Below, in pieces: positions 17,136-27,024 of a stretch of DNA of 64,000 nt. Every line of letters starts with the position of its first letter. Within the stretch, counting starts at the first letter, position 1. The DNA comes from Nocardioides sp. ChNu-153. Its GTDB lineage: Bacteria > Actinomycetota > Actinomycetes > Propionibacteriales > Nocardioidaceae. Below the pieces are notes generated by a model. That model ran no database searches. It saw only the letters and a list, made by a program, of their open reading frames with translations, and was not told where the DNA came from. The stretch covers positions 1 through 64,000 of the forward strand of contig NZ_JADEVT010000008.1 of the NCBI RefSeq assembly GCF_030466625.1, in the 5' to 3' direction. A program made the position numbers and the translations under genes.

Positions 17136-18058
17136 GTCGGTCCCGTCTGGCCGGCGTCGCCGGCGGTCGGTGGGGCGGCGGTCGGTGGGGTGGCGGTCGG
17201 TGGGGCGGCGGTCGGCGAGGTGGAGGCCCTGGCCGAGTGCCAGGCCTCCCGCACGGCGAGGGCGTCGCGGCTGGCCCGCACGTCGTGCACGCGCACGCAC
17301 CACGCGCCGGCGTCCGCGAGCAGCAGGGTGAGGGCCGTGGTGGCGGCCTCCCGCCCGTCCACGGCCCGCGGCTGGTCCCCCTCGGCCAGGAGGCGGCCGA
17401 GGAACGTCTTGCGGCTGCCGCCCACGAGAAGCCGGTGGCCGAGCGCGGCGATCCGGTCGAGGCCGGCCAGCAGCTCCCAGTTGTGCTCGGCCCGCTTCGC
17501 GAACCCCAGCCCCGGGTCGAGCACGAGGCGCTCGGGGGCCACGCCCGCGGCGAGCGCCGCGTCCCGCCGTACCGCCAGCTCGTCGGCGACCTCGGTGACC
17601 ACCCCGGCCGGGTACGACGCGAAGTCGGCCATGCGGTCGCTGTGGGCGCGCCAGTGCATGGCGACGTACGTCGCGCCCGCCGCCGCGGCCACCTCGAGGA
17701 TGCGGGGGTCGGCGAGCCCGCCGGAGACGTCGTTGACGACGCTCGCGCCGGCGTCCAGCGCAGCCTGGGCGACCTCGGCGCGCATGGTGTCGACCGAGAC
17801 GGGGACGCCGGTCGCGGCGAGCGCGCGGATGACGGGGACGACGCGACCGAGCTCCTCGGCCAGCAGCGGGCGGGTGGCGCCCGGCCGGGTCGACTCCCCC
17901 CCGATGTCGAGGAGGTCGGCGCCCTGCGCGACGAGCTCGAGGCCGTGGGCGACCGCGCGGTCGGGGTCGGCCCAGCGGCCGCCGTCGGAGAACGAGTCCG
18001 GCGTGACGTTGACGACGCCCATGAGGAGGGGCCGGTGAGGCGGGCGGGGGACGCTCAC
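17132..18058 (-). CDS. folP: Dihydropteroate synthase
   Basis: FolP condenses p-aminobenzoate with the pterin pyrophosphate and is the sulphonamide target. The 308-residue product has every family block: GVVNVTPDSFSDGG, LDIGGESTRPGA, VSVDTMRAEVA, VVNDVSGG, LDPGLGFAKRAEHN, LVGGSRKTFLG and a final RVHDV. The C-terminus carries an unusual Pro/Thr/Ala tail (about 288-308) encoded by 15-bp tandem repeats. GTG 18058 starts 8 bases after folE ends. Confidence 0.96.
   Translation of the reverse strand: MSVPRPPHRPLLMGVVNVTPDSFSDGGRWADPDRAVAHGLELVAQGADLLDIGGESTRPGATRPLLAEELGRVVPVIRALAATGVPVSVDTMRAEVAQAALDAGASVVNDVSGGLADPRILEVAAAAGATYVAMHWRAHSDRMADFASYPAGVVTEVADELAVRRDAALAAGVAPERLVLDPGLGFAKRAEHNWELLAGLDRIAALGHRLLVGGSRKTFLGRLLAEGDQPRAVDGREAATTALTLLLADAGAWCVRVHDVRASRDALAVREAWHSARASTSPTAAPPTATPPTAAPPTAGDAGQTGPT
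17160..17215. repeat. 15-bp tandem repeats in the 3' end of folP
   Basis: About three and a half copies of a 15-bp unit (GTCGGTGGGGCGGCG with small changes) lie in frame in the last codons of folP. They encode a repeated PTAAP/PTATP motif. Copy number could vary between strains without shifting the frame. Confidence 0.75.
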
Positions 18059-18066
18059 GGGCGGCC

Positions 18067-18674
18067 TCAGCGACGCGGGCTGTGGATGAGCGCCATCGCC
18101 TCGGCGCGGGTCGCGGGGTTGTGCATGATCCCGCGCACGGCCGAGGTGAGGGTGCGGGCGCCCGCCTTGCGCACGCCGCGCATCGTCATGCAGAGGTGCT
18201 CGGCCTCGATCACGACGATGCAGCCGCGCGGCTCGAGGATGCTCATGAGCGCGTCGGCGACCTGCGTCGTGAGCCGCTCCTGCACCTGGGGGCGCTTGGC
18301 GTACACGTCGACGAGGCGCGCCAGCTTCGACAGCCCGGTGATCTTCCCGTCGGCCGACGGGATGTAGCCGACGTGGGCCACCCCGGTGAAGGGCACGAGG
18401 TGGTGCTCGCACATGCTCCACAGCTCGATGTCGCGCACGAGGACCATCTCGTCGTGGCCGATGTCGAAGGTGGTGGTGAGGACCTCCTCCGGCCGCTGGC
18501 GCAGGCCGGCGGTGACCTCGGCGTACGCGCGGGCGACCCGGGCCGGCGTGTCCCGCAGGCCCTCGCGCTCGGGGTCCTCGCCGATGGCGGCGAGCAGCTC
18601 GCGCACGGCCGCCTCGGCCCGCTCGTGGTCGTACGGCGGGACCTCGCCGGGGTCGCTCACGGAGATGCGGTCGG

Positions 18675-18678
<4 letters not shown>
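18067..18678 (-). CDS. folE: GTP cyclohydrolase I
   Basis: FolE converts GTP to dihydroneopterin triphosphate, the entry step of folate synthesis. The 203-residue product has [23 protein letters not shown], the zinc ligands in [10 protein letters not shown] and EHLCM, and [30 protein letters not shown] 18678 overlaps the ftsH stop (GTGA), so folate synthesis is translationally coupled to the protease gene. The longer upstream frame is ftsH read out of frame. Confidence 0.96.
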
Positions 18679-20714
<2,036 letters not shown>

Positions 20715-20881
20715 AGGCTTCTTCCACGTACGACGGTGGACACCGGGCACAGCCGCGGCATCGAGGACTCAGGGAGCGACGCTACAGGCCCGGGCGCGTG
20801 GCGGAGCCCCTGCTCCGGCAATTCTGGCAGCACCGCCCAACCACCTCGCGGGGGCCGCGCGGTGCGGCGTACCCACGAGCG

Positions 20882-21472
20882 TCAGGAGTAGACGTGCGGG
20901 GCGAGCGTGCCGATGCACCGCAGGTTGCGGTAGCGCTCCTGGTAGTCGAGGCCGTAGCCGACGACGAACTCGTTGGGGATGTCCCACCCGACGTACTTCG
21001 GGGTCACCGGCATGGCCAGCGCCTCGGGCTTGCGCAGCAGCGTCGCGATCTCGACGCTGGCCGGGCCGCGGCTCGAGAGGTTGGAGATCAGCCAGCTCAG
21101 GGTCAGGCCGGTGTCGATGATCTCGTCCACGACGAGCACGTGCTTGCCGGAGATGTCGGTGTCGAGGTCCTTGAGGATCCGCACGACGCCGCTCGACTTG
21201 GTGCCCGAGCCGTACGACGACACGGCCATCCAGTCGGTCTCGACGTGGCGGTCCAGCGCCCGGGAGAGGTCGGCCATCACCATGATCGCGCCCCGCAGGA
21301 CGCCGACGACCAGCAGCTCCTTCCCCGCGTAGTCCGCCTCGATCCGGCGGGCCATCTCGTCGAGCTTGGCGAGGATCTGCTCCTCGGTGAAGAGGATGTT
21401 GACCAGGTCGTCATCGACGGAGGAGGCGTCCACGAGGAGGCAGCCTGCCACAGCCGTCGCCGGTGCGGCCAC
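20882..21472 (-). CDS. hpt: Hypoxanthine phosphoribosyltransferase
   Basis: The enzyme salvages hypoxanthine and guanine with PRPP. The product of up to 196 residues has the PRPP loop HVLVVDEIIDTGLTL, the flexible-loop SSYGSGTKSSG and C-terminal WDIPNEFVVGYGLDYQERYRNL, all typical. The start at 21472 lies 4 bases after tilS; GTG 21433 (VDASSVDDDLV) would give a more usual N-terminus and is equally possible. tilS-hpt-ftsH order is conserved in many bacteria; here a 167-base gap separates hpt from ftsH, so ftsH may have its own promoter. Confidence 0.94.
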   Translation of the reverse strand: MAAPATAVAGCLLVDASSVDDDLVNILFTEEQILAKLDEMARRIEADYAGKELLVVGVLRGAIMVMADLSRALDRHVETDWMAVSSYGSGTKSSGVVRILKDLDTDISGKHVLVVDEIIDTGLTLSWLISNLSSRGPASVEIATLLRKPEALAMPVTPKYVGWDIPNEFVVGYGLDYQERYRNLRCIGTLAPHVYS

Positions 21473-21476
21473 GCGG

Positions 21477-22490
21477 TCAGGCGTCGGCGGGCGGGGTGGG
21501 CCGGAAGCGCAGGAGCGCGCCGTCGCGGTACGCCGTCACGTGGCCCGGCAGCGGGGTGGACGCGCCCCGGGGGCCGGACGCGAGCCGGTCGAGCGCCTCG
21601 ACGTGCACCGCGAAGAGCTCGGCGTCCGACGCGCCCGCGGCCAGCGCGGCCCGGCGCAGCACGCGGGTGACGAGCGCGCGCGGCACGCCCGGGAGGGCCG
21701 CCGTGTCGACCTGGGTGGCCAGCCCCGTGCCCCGCACCGCCTGGCGGTGCAGCCCCGCCGCCAGCTCGTCGAGGGCGGCGAGGTCGTCCTGCAGCAGGTC
21801 CGCCGTACGGGCGAGGTTGTGGCGCACGCGCGGGTTGAGCTCGGCCTCGAGCACCGGCAGCACCGCGCGGCGCACCCGCGAGCGCAGGAACCGGGGGTCG
21901 TCGTTGTGCGGGTCGTCCCACCACGCGATCCCCTCGGCGCGGCAGGCCTCCTCGGTCTCGGCGCGGGTGACGTCGAGCAGGGGCCGGGCGAAGACCTCGA
22001 AGCGGCGCCGCATCCCGGCGATCGACCGCCCGCCCGAGCCGCGGGCCAGGCCCAGCAGCACGGTCTCGGCCTGGTCGTCGAGCGTGTGGCCCAGCAGCAC
22101 CAGCGGCGCGTCGACCCGCTGGGCGACCTCGGCGAGCACCGCGTAGCGGGCCTCCCGGGCCGCGGCCTCCACGCCCAGGCCGCCCGCGGAGACCTGCACC
22201 CGGGCGGAGAAGGTCTCGTCGGCGCCCAGCGCGGCCATCTGCTCGACCACGCGCGCCGTGTGCTCCGCGGAGCCCTCCTGCAGCCCGTGGTCGACGACGA
22301 CGCCGACCACCCGGGTGTCGAGGGCGTCACGGGCGCGGGAGCAGGTGAAGACGGTGGCGGCGAGGAGCGCGAGCGAGTCCGCTCCCCCGCTGCAGGCCAC
22401 GACGACGACGGGCGGCGGGGCGGCACCGGGTGCGGTGAGCTCCCGGCGTACGGCGCCGCGCACCGCCGCGAGGCTGGGGGGCAGGGTCAC
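21477..22490 (-). CDS. tilS: tRNA(Ile)-lysidine synthetase TilS
   Basis: TilS converts C34 of the AUA-reading tRNA-Ile to lysidine, fixing its identity. The 337-residue product has the PP-loop ATP motif SGGADS (34-39), VVDHGLQEGSAEH, LGHTLDDQAETVLLGLARGSG and the RSRVRRAVLPVLE segment, followed by the C-terminal TilS domain. Length suits the actinobacterial short form. It lies 10 bases after the metalloprotease gene and 4 before hpt. Confidence 0.95.
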   Translation of the reverse strand: MTLPPSLAAVRGAVRRELTAPGAAPPPVVVVACSGGADSLALLAATVFTCSRARDALDTRVVGVVVDHGLQEGSAEHTARVVEQMAALGADETFSARVQVSAGGLGVEAAAREARYAVLAEVAQRVDAPLVLLGHTLDDQAETVLLGLARGSGGRSIAGMRRRFEVFARPLLDVTRAETEEACRAEGIAWWDDPHNDDPRFLRSRVRRAVLPVLEAELNPRVRHNLARTADLLQDDLAALDELAAGLHRQAVRGTGLATQVDTAALPGVPRALVTRVLRRAALAAGASDAELFAVHVEALDRLASGPRGASTPLPGHVTAYRDGALLRFRPTPPADA

Positions 22491-22500
22491 GACCTGCGGC

Positions 22501-23607
22501 TCAGGCGAGGACGCGGGCGACCCAGGCGTCCGGGTCGGCGATCTCGGAGCGGGAGGGGAGCGCCTCGGGCGCCGACCAGACGGCGTTGAAGTCGTCCATG
22601 CCCACGCGGTCGACGACGGAGCGGACGAAGGCGGCGCCGTCGCGGTACTGCGCCATCTTGGCGTCGAGGCCGAGCAGGCGGCGCAGCAGGCGGTCGAGGT
22701 GCCCGACCCCGTCGCGGCGCTGCTCGAACGCGCGGCGGATGCGCTTCACCGTGGGGATGACGCCGGGGCCGACACCGTCCATGACGACGTCCGCGTGCCC
22801 CTCGAGCAGCGACATCACGCCCGTGACGCGGTCGATGATCTCCTTCTGGTCGGGGGTGCTCAGCATGTCGACGATGCTGCCGCCCCCGCCGCCGCGCACG
22901 GCCTCGACGACCCGCGAGAGGCCGTCGCCCAGCACGGCGGAGGGGTCGAGGGTGCCGGCGAGCGCCTCGACCTGGGCGCGCAGGTGGTCGCGCAGCCACG
23001 GCACGGCGGTGAACTGCACGCGGTGGGTCTCCTCGTGCAGGCAGACCCACAGGCGGAAGTCGCGGTGGCGGGCGCCGATCTCCTCGGCGACCTGCCAGAC
23101 GTTGGGGGCGACGAGGAGCAGCCGGCCGTCGGGGGCGACGTCGGCGGGCGCGAAGGGGTCGAACTGGCCCAGCACCTTGCCCGACAGCAGCCCGAGCAGG
23201 GCACCGAGCTCGGCGCCCGTCACGCGGGAGCCGACCGCCGCGCCGGCGCGGCGCAGCACCTCCGGCGCCTGCGGGCCGCCCGAGCGGCGCTGCGCCAGCT
23301 GGTCGACGAACGGCTGCATCATCACGCCGAAGCTCTGCGTGTTGGCCTCGATCCAGCGGCGGCGGTCGACCACGAGCACCGGGGCGCTGTGCTCGACGGC
23401 GTGGAGTCCGGTGAACTCGCGGACCAGGCCCGAGGAGCGCTCGGCGTCGGCCCGCAGCGCCTCGACCGTCTCGGCGACGGACTCGGCGGGGATGGCCGGC
23501 TCCGGCGGCGCCAGGCGGGCGCCGATGCGGGCTGCGAGCGCCCAGTCGATGGCCGGCGCGCCCGTCGCGGACGGGTCCGGGGGGCCGAAGGACTCAGCGG
23601 AGCTCAT
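22501..23607 (-). CDS. Zinc-dependent metalloprotease, DUF2342 family
   Basis: The 368-residue product carries a zincin site, CLHEETHRVQF (H191 and H195), within a largely helical protein. The FDWALAARIG-like start (IDWALAARIGARL), FTGLHAVEHSAPVLVVDRRRWI and the MSLLEGHADVVMDGVG block with a likely third ligand are characteristic of the actinobacterial DUF2342 family, which is found next to tilS, hpt and dacB in this phylum. It has sometimes been labelled F420-associated from co-occurrence only. No signal peptide is visible, so it is probably cytoplasmic. Substrate is unknown. Confidence 0.88.
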   Translation of the reverse strand: MSSAESFGPPDPSATGAPAIDWALAARIGARLAPPEPAIPAESVAETVEALRADAERSSGLVREFTGLHAVEHSAPVLVVDRRRWIEANTQSFGVMMQPFVDQLAQRRSGGPQAPEVLRRAGAAVGSRVTGAELGALLGLLSGKVLGQFDPFAPADVAPDGRLLLVAPNVWQVAEEIGARHRDFRLWVCLHEETHRVQFTAVPWLRDHLRAQVEALAGTLDPSAVLGDGLSRVVEAVRGGGGGSIVDMLSTPDQKEIIDRVTGVMSLLEGHADVVMDGVGPGVIPTVKRIRRAFEQRRDGVGHLDRLLRRLLGLDAKMAQYRDGAAFVRSVVDRVGMDDFNAVWSAPEALPSRSEIADPDAWVARVLA

Positions 23608-23659
23608 GCCCGCGACCCTACGCGCGGGCCGAAGACCGCCCGGGGGCTCAGCCGGGGGC

Positions 23660-25198
23660 TCAGCCCGTGGTCGCCGGGGCGCCGGCGGAGCCGGTCGAGC
23701 CGGTGGACGGGGTCGCCGCCGGGCCCGCCGCCGACGTCGAGCAGGTGCAGGCGGCGAGCGCCGCGACCGCGCGGTCGAGCGCCTGGCGGGCGTCGAGGGT
23801 GGAGGGGAGGTCGACGCGGTCGGCGACGACCACGAACCGGAGCGGCGTGCCGGTGGCGTCCTCGACCACGCCGGCGAGACCCTGCACGCCGGTGAGCGTG
23901 CCCGTCTTGGCGCGCACCGTGCCGAGGCCCGCGGGGTCGGCGTCGTCGAAGCGGTTCGCCAGCGAGCCGCTGAACCCGGCGACGGGCAGACCGGTGACGG
24001 CGGCGCGCAGCTCCGGGTGCTCCGAGGAGACGGCGACCCCCAGCACCCCGAGGAGCGTGGTGGCGCTCAGCTGGTTCTCGCGCGACAGGCCGCTGCCGTC
24101 GCGGAGCACGTCGGCGCCCAGGTCGACGCCGAGGTCGGCGAGCACGCGGCGTACTCCCGCCGCCCCGCCCTCGAAGGTGCCCGCGCCCTCGACCTGGAGA
24201 CCGACGTGGTGGGCCAGCACCTCGGTCGTCTCGTTGTCGCTGATGGCCAGGAGGTGCTCGACCAGGTTCGCCACGGGGGTGCTGTCGACCTCGGCGAGCG
24301 TCGTGCCGTTGCCGCCCAGGCCGGGGGCCGGCGTGGCGACGACCTCCACGCCGGCGTCGACCAGCGCCCGGGCGAACCACGCGGCGGCGTCGGCGGCGGG
24401 GTCGGCGACCACCTCGTCCTCGACGTACCCCCGGTCGGCCCACAGGGCCGTGATCGGCGGCACGACCCCGTCGGGCACGTAGGAAGCGGGCCACGCCGGG
24501 TTGATCGCGGGCCCGGTGAAGAGGGACGCGTCGTAGGCGACCTCGACGCTCGTGACGCCGTCCGCGACGAGCGCGGCGGCGGTGCGGTCGGCGAGGTCGC
24601 GCAGCGAGGCGCGCGCCGGGTACGTGGACGCGGCGTCCTCCGCGGGCACCGGCTCCCGGGCCAGCAGCGGGTCCCCGCCGCCGACCAGCACCACGCGGCG
24701 TACCCCGGCGACGGCGTCGGACGCGCCCCCGTCGACCACGCGGGTGGTGAAGCGGTGGTCGCCGCCGAGCGCCTCGAGGGCGGCGACGGCGGTGAGCAGC
24801 TTGGTGGTGGAGGCGGGCACGACCCGCTCGGCGCCCGCCAGGTACGGCGTGCCCTCCCCCAGCGGCGCCACCCCGACCATGACCTGGGGACCCAGGCCCG
24901 CCTCGGCGAGGTACGGCGCCATCGCCGCCGCCACCGCCTGCGGGTCGACGGCGCCGGCGGTGGCGGTGACGGGGGTGAGGAGGGGGTCGGGATCGGCCAG
25001 GGGCGGGAGGTCGAGGCCCTCGGGCGGCGCGACCGCGGCGGGCCCCCCGGAGCCGTCGTCGCCCAGCACCCCGTCGAGCAGGTCGAGCCGCCACGCGGCC
25101 GCGCCGGCGACGGCCAGGAGGACCACGACGAGCGCGAGCACGAGCGGGAGCCGTCGGCCCCGGCCGCTGCCCCGCCTGCGCCCCTGTCCCACGGCCAC
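23660..25198 (-). CDS. dacB: D-alanyl-D-alanine carboxypeptidase/endopeptidase, PBP4 family
   Basis: This class C penicillin-binding protein trims or cuts peptidoglycan peptides outside the membrane. The 512-residue product has a basic N-terminus with one transmembrane or signal helix (about 17-36) and the three active-site motifs: STTK (S130, K133), SDN (in [13 protein letters not shown]) and KTG (in [11 protein letters not shown]). The family insert between S130 and SDN is present. It ends in a Ser/Thr/Pro/Gly tail. It is divergent from ppa and heads the dacB, metalloprotease, tilS, hpt group. Confidence 0.94.
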   Translation of the reverse strand: MAVGQGRRRGSGRGRRLPLVLALVVVLLAVAGAAAWRLDLLDGVLGDDGSGGPAAVAPPEGLDLPPLADPDPLLTPVTATAGAVDPQAVAAAMAPYLAEAGLGPQVMVGVAPLGEGTPYLAGAERVVPASTTKLLTAVAALEALGGDHRFTTRVVDGGASDAVAGVRRVVLVGGGDPLLAREPVPAEDAASTYPARASLRDLADRTAAALVADGVTSVEVAYDASLFTGPAINPAWPASYVPDGVVPPITALWADRGYVEDEVVADPAADAAAWFARALVDAGVEVVATPAPGLGGNGTTLAEVDSTPVANLVEHLLAISDNETTEVLAHHVGLQVEGAGTFEGGAAGVRRVLADLGVDLGADVLRDGSGLSRENQLSATTLLGVLGVAVSSEHPELRAAVTGLPVAGFSGSLANRFDDADPAGLGTVRAKTGTLTGVQGLAGVVEDATGTPLRFVVVADRVDLPSTLDARQALDRAVAALAACTCSTSAAGPAATPSTGSTGSAGAPATTG

Positions 25199-25410
25199 CT
25201 AGGATCACCTCAGCTCGATCGGTCCGCGCCATTGTGCGCGAGCCCGCCGACGTCGACGAACCCGGCCTCCGGGCTGGCGCCGGGCGCAGCTGCAGCCCCA
25301 CCCCTAGAGTTCCGTGCAGGCCCGGCGACCCCGCGGGTACCGCACACTATGCAGATCGAGACCGACAAGATCGGCCGCGCCGGCGCGGCCGCGACGTGGA
25401 AGGCAACAGC
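25199..25410. promoter_or_regulatory. Divergent promoter region between dacB and ppa
   Basis: This 212-base gap lies between two outward-facing genes and must hold both promoters. A TAGAGT hexamer at 25305-25310 fits a plus-strand -10, and GTACCGCACACTATG near 25337-25352 is another possible element for ppa. These are weak single matches. Confidence 0.3.
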
Positions 25411-25908
25411 GTGCTCGAGTTCGACGTACTGGTGGAGATCCCCAAGGGCGAGCGCAACAAGTACGAGGTCGACCACCACAGTGGTCGTCTGCGCCTGGAC
25501 CGGACGCTCTTCACCTCGACGCAGTACCCGGCCGACTACGGCTTCATCGAGGACACGCTCGGCCAGGACGGCGACCCGCTCGACGCGATGGTCATCCTCC
25601 CCGTGCCGACCTTCCCCGGCTGCCTCATCAAGGCCCGGGCCATCGGCATGTTCCGCATGACCGACGAGGCCGGCGGCGACGACAAGGTCCTGTGCGTGCC
25701 CGCCGGCGACCCGCGCGTCGACCACCTCAAGGACCTCGGCGACGTCTCCAAGTTCGACCTGCTCGAGATCCGCCACTTCTTCGAGGTCTACAAGGCCCTC
25801 GAGCCCGGCAAGTCCGTCGAGGGCGCCGAGTGGGTGGGCGCCGAGGAGGCGCAGAAGGAGATCGAGGCGTCGTACCAGCGGTTCAAGGACAACGGCAGCA
25901 CGTACTGA
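25411..25908 (+). CDS. ppa: Inorganic pyrophosphatase
   Basis: Ppa hydrolyses pyrophosphate released by biosynthesis and pulls those reactions forward. The 165-residue product has the family I residues: [39 protein letters not shown] with the metal-binding aspartates, KDLGDVSKF and [19 protein letters not shown] 25411 is chosen because GGAAGG (25398-25403) sits 7 bases before it and the length then matches the actinobacterial enzyme; the longer frame upstream is Arg-rich noise. A large palindrome 20 bases after the stop may terminate it. Confidence 0.96.
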   Translation: MLEFDVLVEIPKGERNKYEVDHHSGRLRLDRTLFTSTQYPADYGFIEDTLGQDGDPLDAMVILPVPTFPGCLIKARAIGMFRMTDEAGGDDKVLCVPAGDPRVDHLKDLGDVSKFDLLEIRHFFEVYKALEPGKSVEGAEWVGAEEAQKEIEASYQRFKDNGSTY

Positions 25909-25927
25909 CCAGGTTGATCCGGCCGGG

Positions 25928-25999
25928 GTGGCGGGTTCCCCGGTGCACCGGGGAACCCGCCACTTCCGGTGGGAAGTTCGCACCCGGAAGTGGCGGGTT
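25928..25999. repeat. Palindrome-plus-arm repeat element after ppa
   Basis: A perfect 36-bp palindrome (25928-25963) is followed by a second inverted arm: 16 bases at 25954-25969 pair with CCGGAAGTGGCGGGTT at 25984-25999 around a 14-base loop. The RNA can fold two ways. The plan, a palindrome next to a further copy of one arm, is the same as in the 10901-10990 element, and both contain GGCGGG-type arms, but the sequences differ. It may also work as the ppa terminator. Confidence 0.75.
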
Positions 26000-26037
26000 T
26001 CCGCTTCAACCATTGGTGACCCGGCGCCCCTCCCCGC

Positions 26038-26252
26038 TGTAACGCGGTGTCCGGGCGTCTCCACACGCGGTCGACCACGGACGCAGACGCCCCGGCGCCG
26101 CACCAGACACCACCACCGCACCAGACGTCCATGAGCCCCGTACGCCGTGGGCCAGCGCCGGGCGGGAACGAGCCATCCGACGTGTAACGCGGTGTCCCGG
26201 CGTCTGCGCACGCCGAGGACCACGTGTGCAGTCGCCCGGACACCGCGTTACA
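26038..26252. repeat. Three copies of a 33-bp repeat in the ppa downstream gap
   Basis: Direct copies start at 26038 and 26183, and an inverted copy ends at 26252. Their 20-base cores are TGTAACGCGGTGTCCGGGCG (26038-26057), the same with one change (26183-26202), and its exact complement (26233-26252). Similarity continues about 13 bases beyond each core. The second and third form a hairpin with a 30-base core-to-core spacing, and the first has a degenerate partner at about 26075-26095. The whole 25909-26304 gap shows no credible gene. Confidence 0.75.
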
Positions 26253-26304
26253 CGGGCCGGGGGGACGGCGCTCCAGGCGATCGGCGTGGCGAGCGCGCGG
26301 GGCG

Positions 26305-27024
26305 CTACGCCCGGGTGCCGCGGAAGTACGCCAACGCCCCGCTGGTGCGCAGCTCGAGGTCGGGTACGCCGTGCGCCGTCGCCCAGCGCCGTACGTCGTC
26401 GCTCGAGCACATCGGCCCCAGCAGCCCGGCGAGGCGGCCGATGCGCCGCACCGGCTCGTGGCGCAGCCCGGTGTCGGTGAGCAGCGCGCTGCCCAGCAGC
26501 ACGCCTCCGGGGCGCAGCACCCGCGCCATCTCGGCGAACGCGGCCGCCGGGTCGGGGAAGCAGTGCAGCCCGGTGAGGCTCAGCACCCGGTCGAAGGACG
26601 CGTCCGTGAACGGCAGTGCCGCCACGTCCGCCTCCGTGCACGTCACCTGGTCGGCGACGCCGAGGTCGGCGGCGGTGCGCCGGGTGCGCTCCAGCATCGC
26701 GGGGGCGATGTCGGCCGCGACGTACTCCAGCCCCTGCCCCGGGCGCAGCCCGCGCAGCGCCACCCCGGAACCGCAGGGCACGTCGAGCACGCGCGAGCCG
26801 GCCGGGAGCGTGCCGGTCTCGTCGGCCGCGTCGAGCAGCAGCTGCAGGTCGGAGCCGACGGCGGCCCGCCAGCCCACCGCGCCCGGGCCCGGGTGGTCCA
26901 CCGACCACGCGTAGACGTGCGCCCACGCGGGGTCGCCCTCCCAGCCGCCGAGCAGCCCGCGGACCCGCCGGAGCCCGCCCGCGACGGCGTCCACCGCGGG
27001 ACGCACGGGGCCCGACGACCTCAC
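26305..27024 (-). CDS. Class I SAM-dependent methyltransferase
   Basis: The 239-residue product has motif I SRVLDVPCGSGVALRGL, the acidic motif II YVAADIAPAMLERTRR, motif III TEADVAALPFTDASFDRVLS and RVLRPGGVLLGSALL, typical of the UbiE/Methyltransf_11 group that acts on small molecules or lipids. GTG 27024 overlaps the acyl-CoA oxidase stop (GTGA), so the two are translationally coupled and may act in one lipid or secondary pathway. Substrate is unknown. Confidence 0.88.
   Translation of the reverse strand: MRSSGPVRPAVDAVAGGLRRVRGLLGGWEGDPAWAHVYAWSVDHPGPGAVGWRAAVGSDLQLLLDAADETGTLPAGSRVLDVPCGSGVALRGLRPGQGLEYVAADIAPAMLERTRRTAADLGVADQVTCTEADVAALPFTDASFDRVLSLTGLHCFPDPAAAFAEMARVLRPGGVLLGSALLTDTGLRHEPVRRIGRLAGLLGPMCSSDDVRRWATAHGVPDLELRTSGALAYFRGTRA

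Noticed and set aside
25909..26304. Several open frames of 70-150 codons downstream of ppa
   Set aside because: They read through palindromes and repeats, and no frame has domain-like sequence or a ribosome site.
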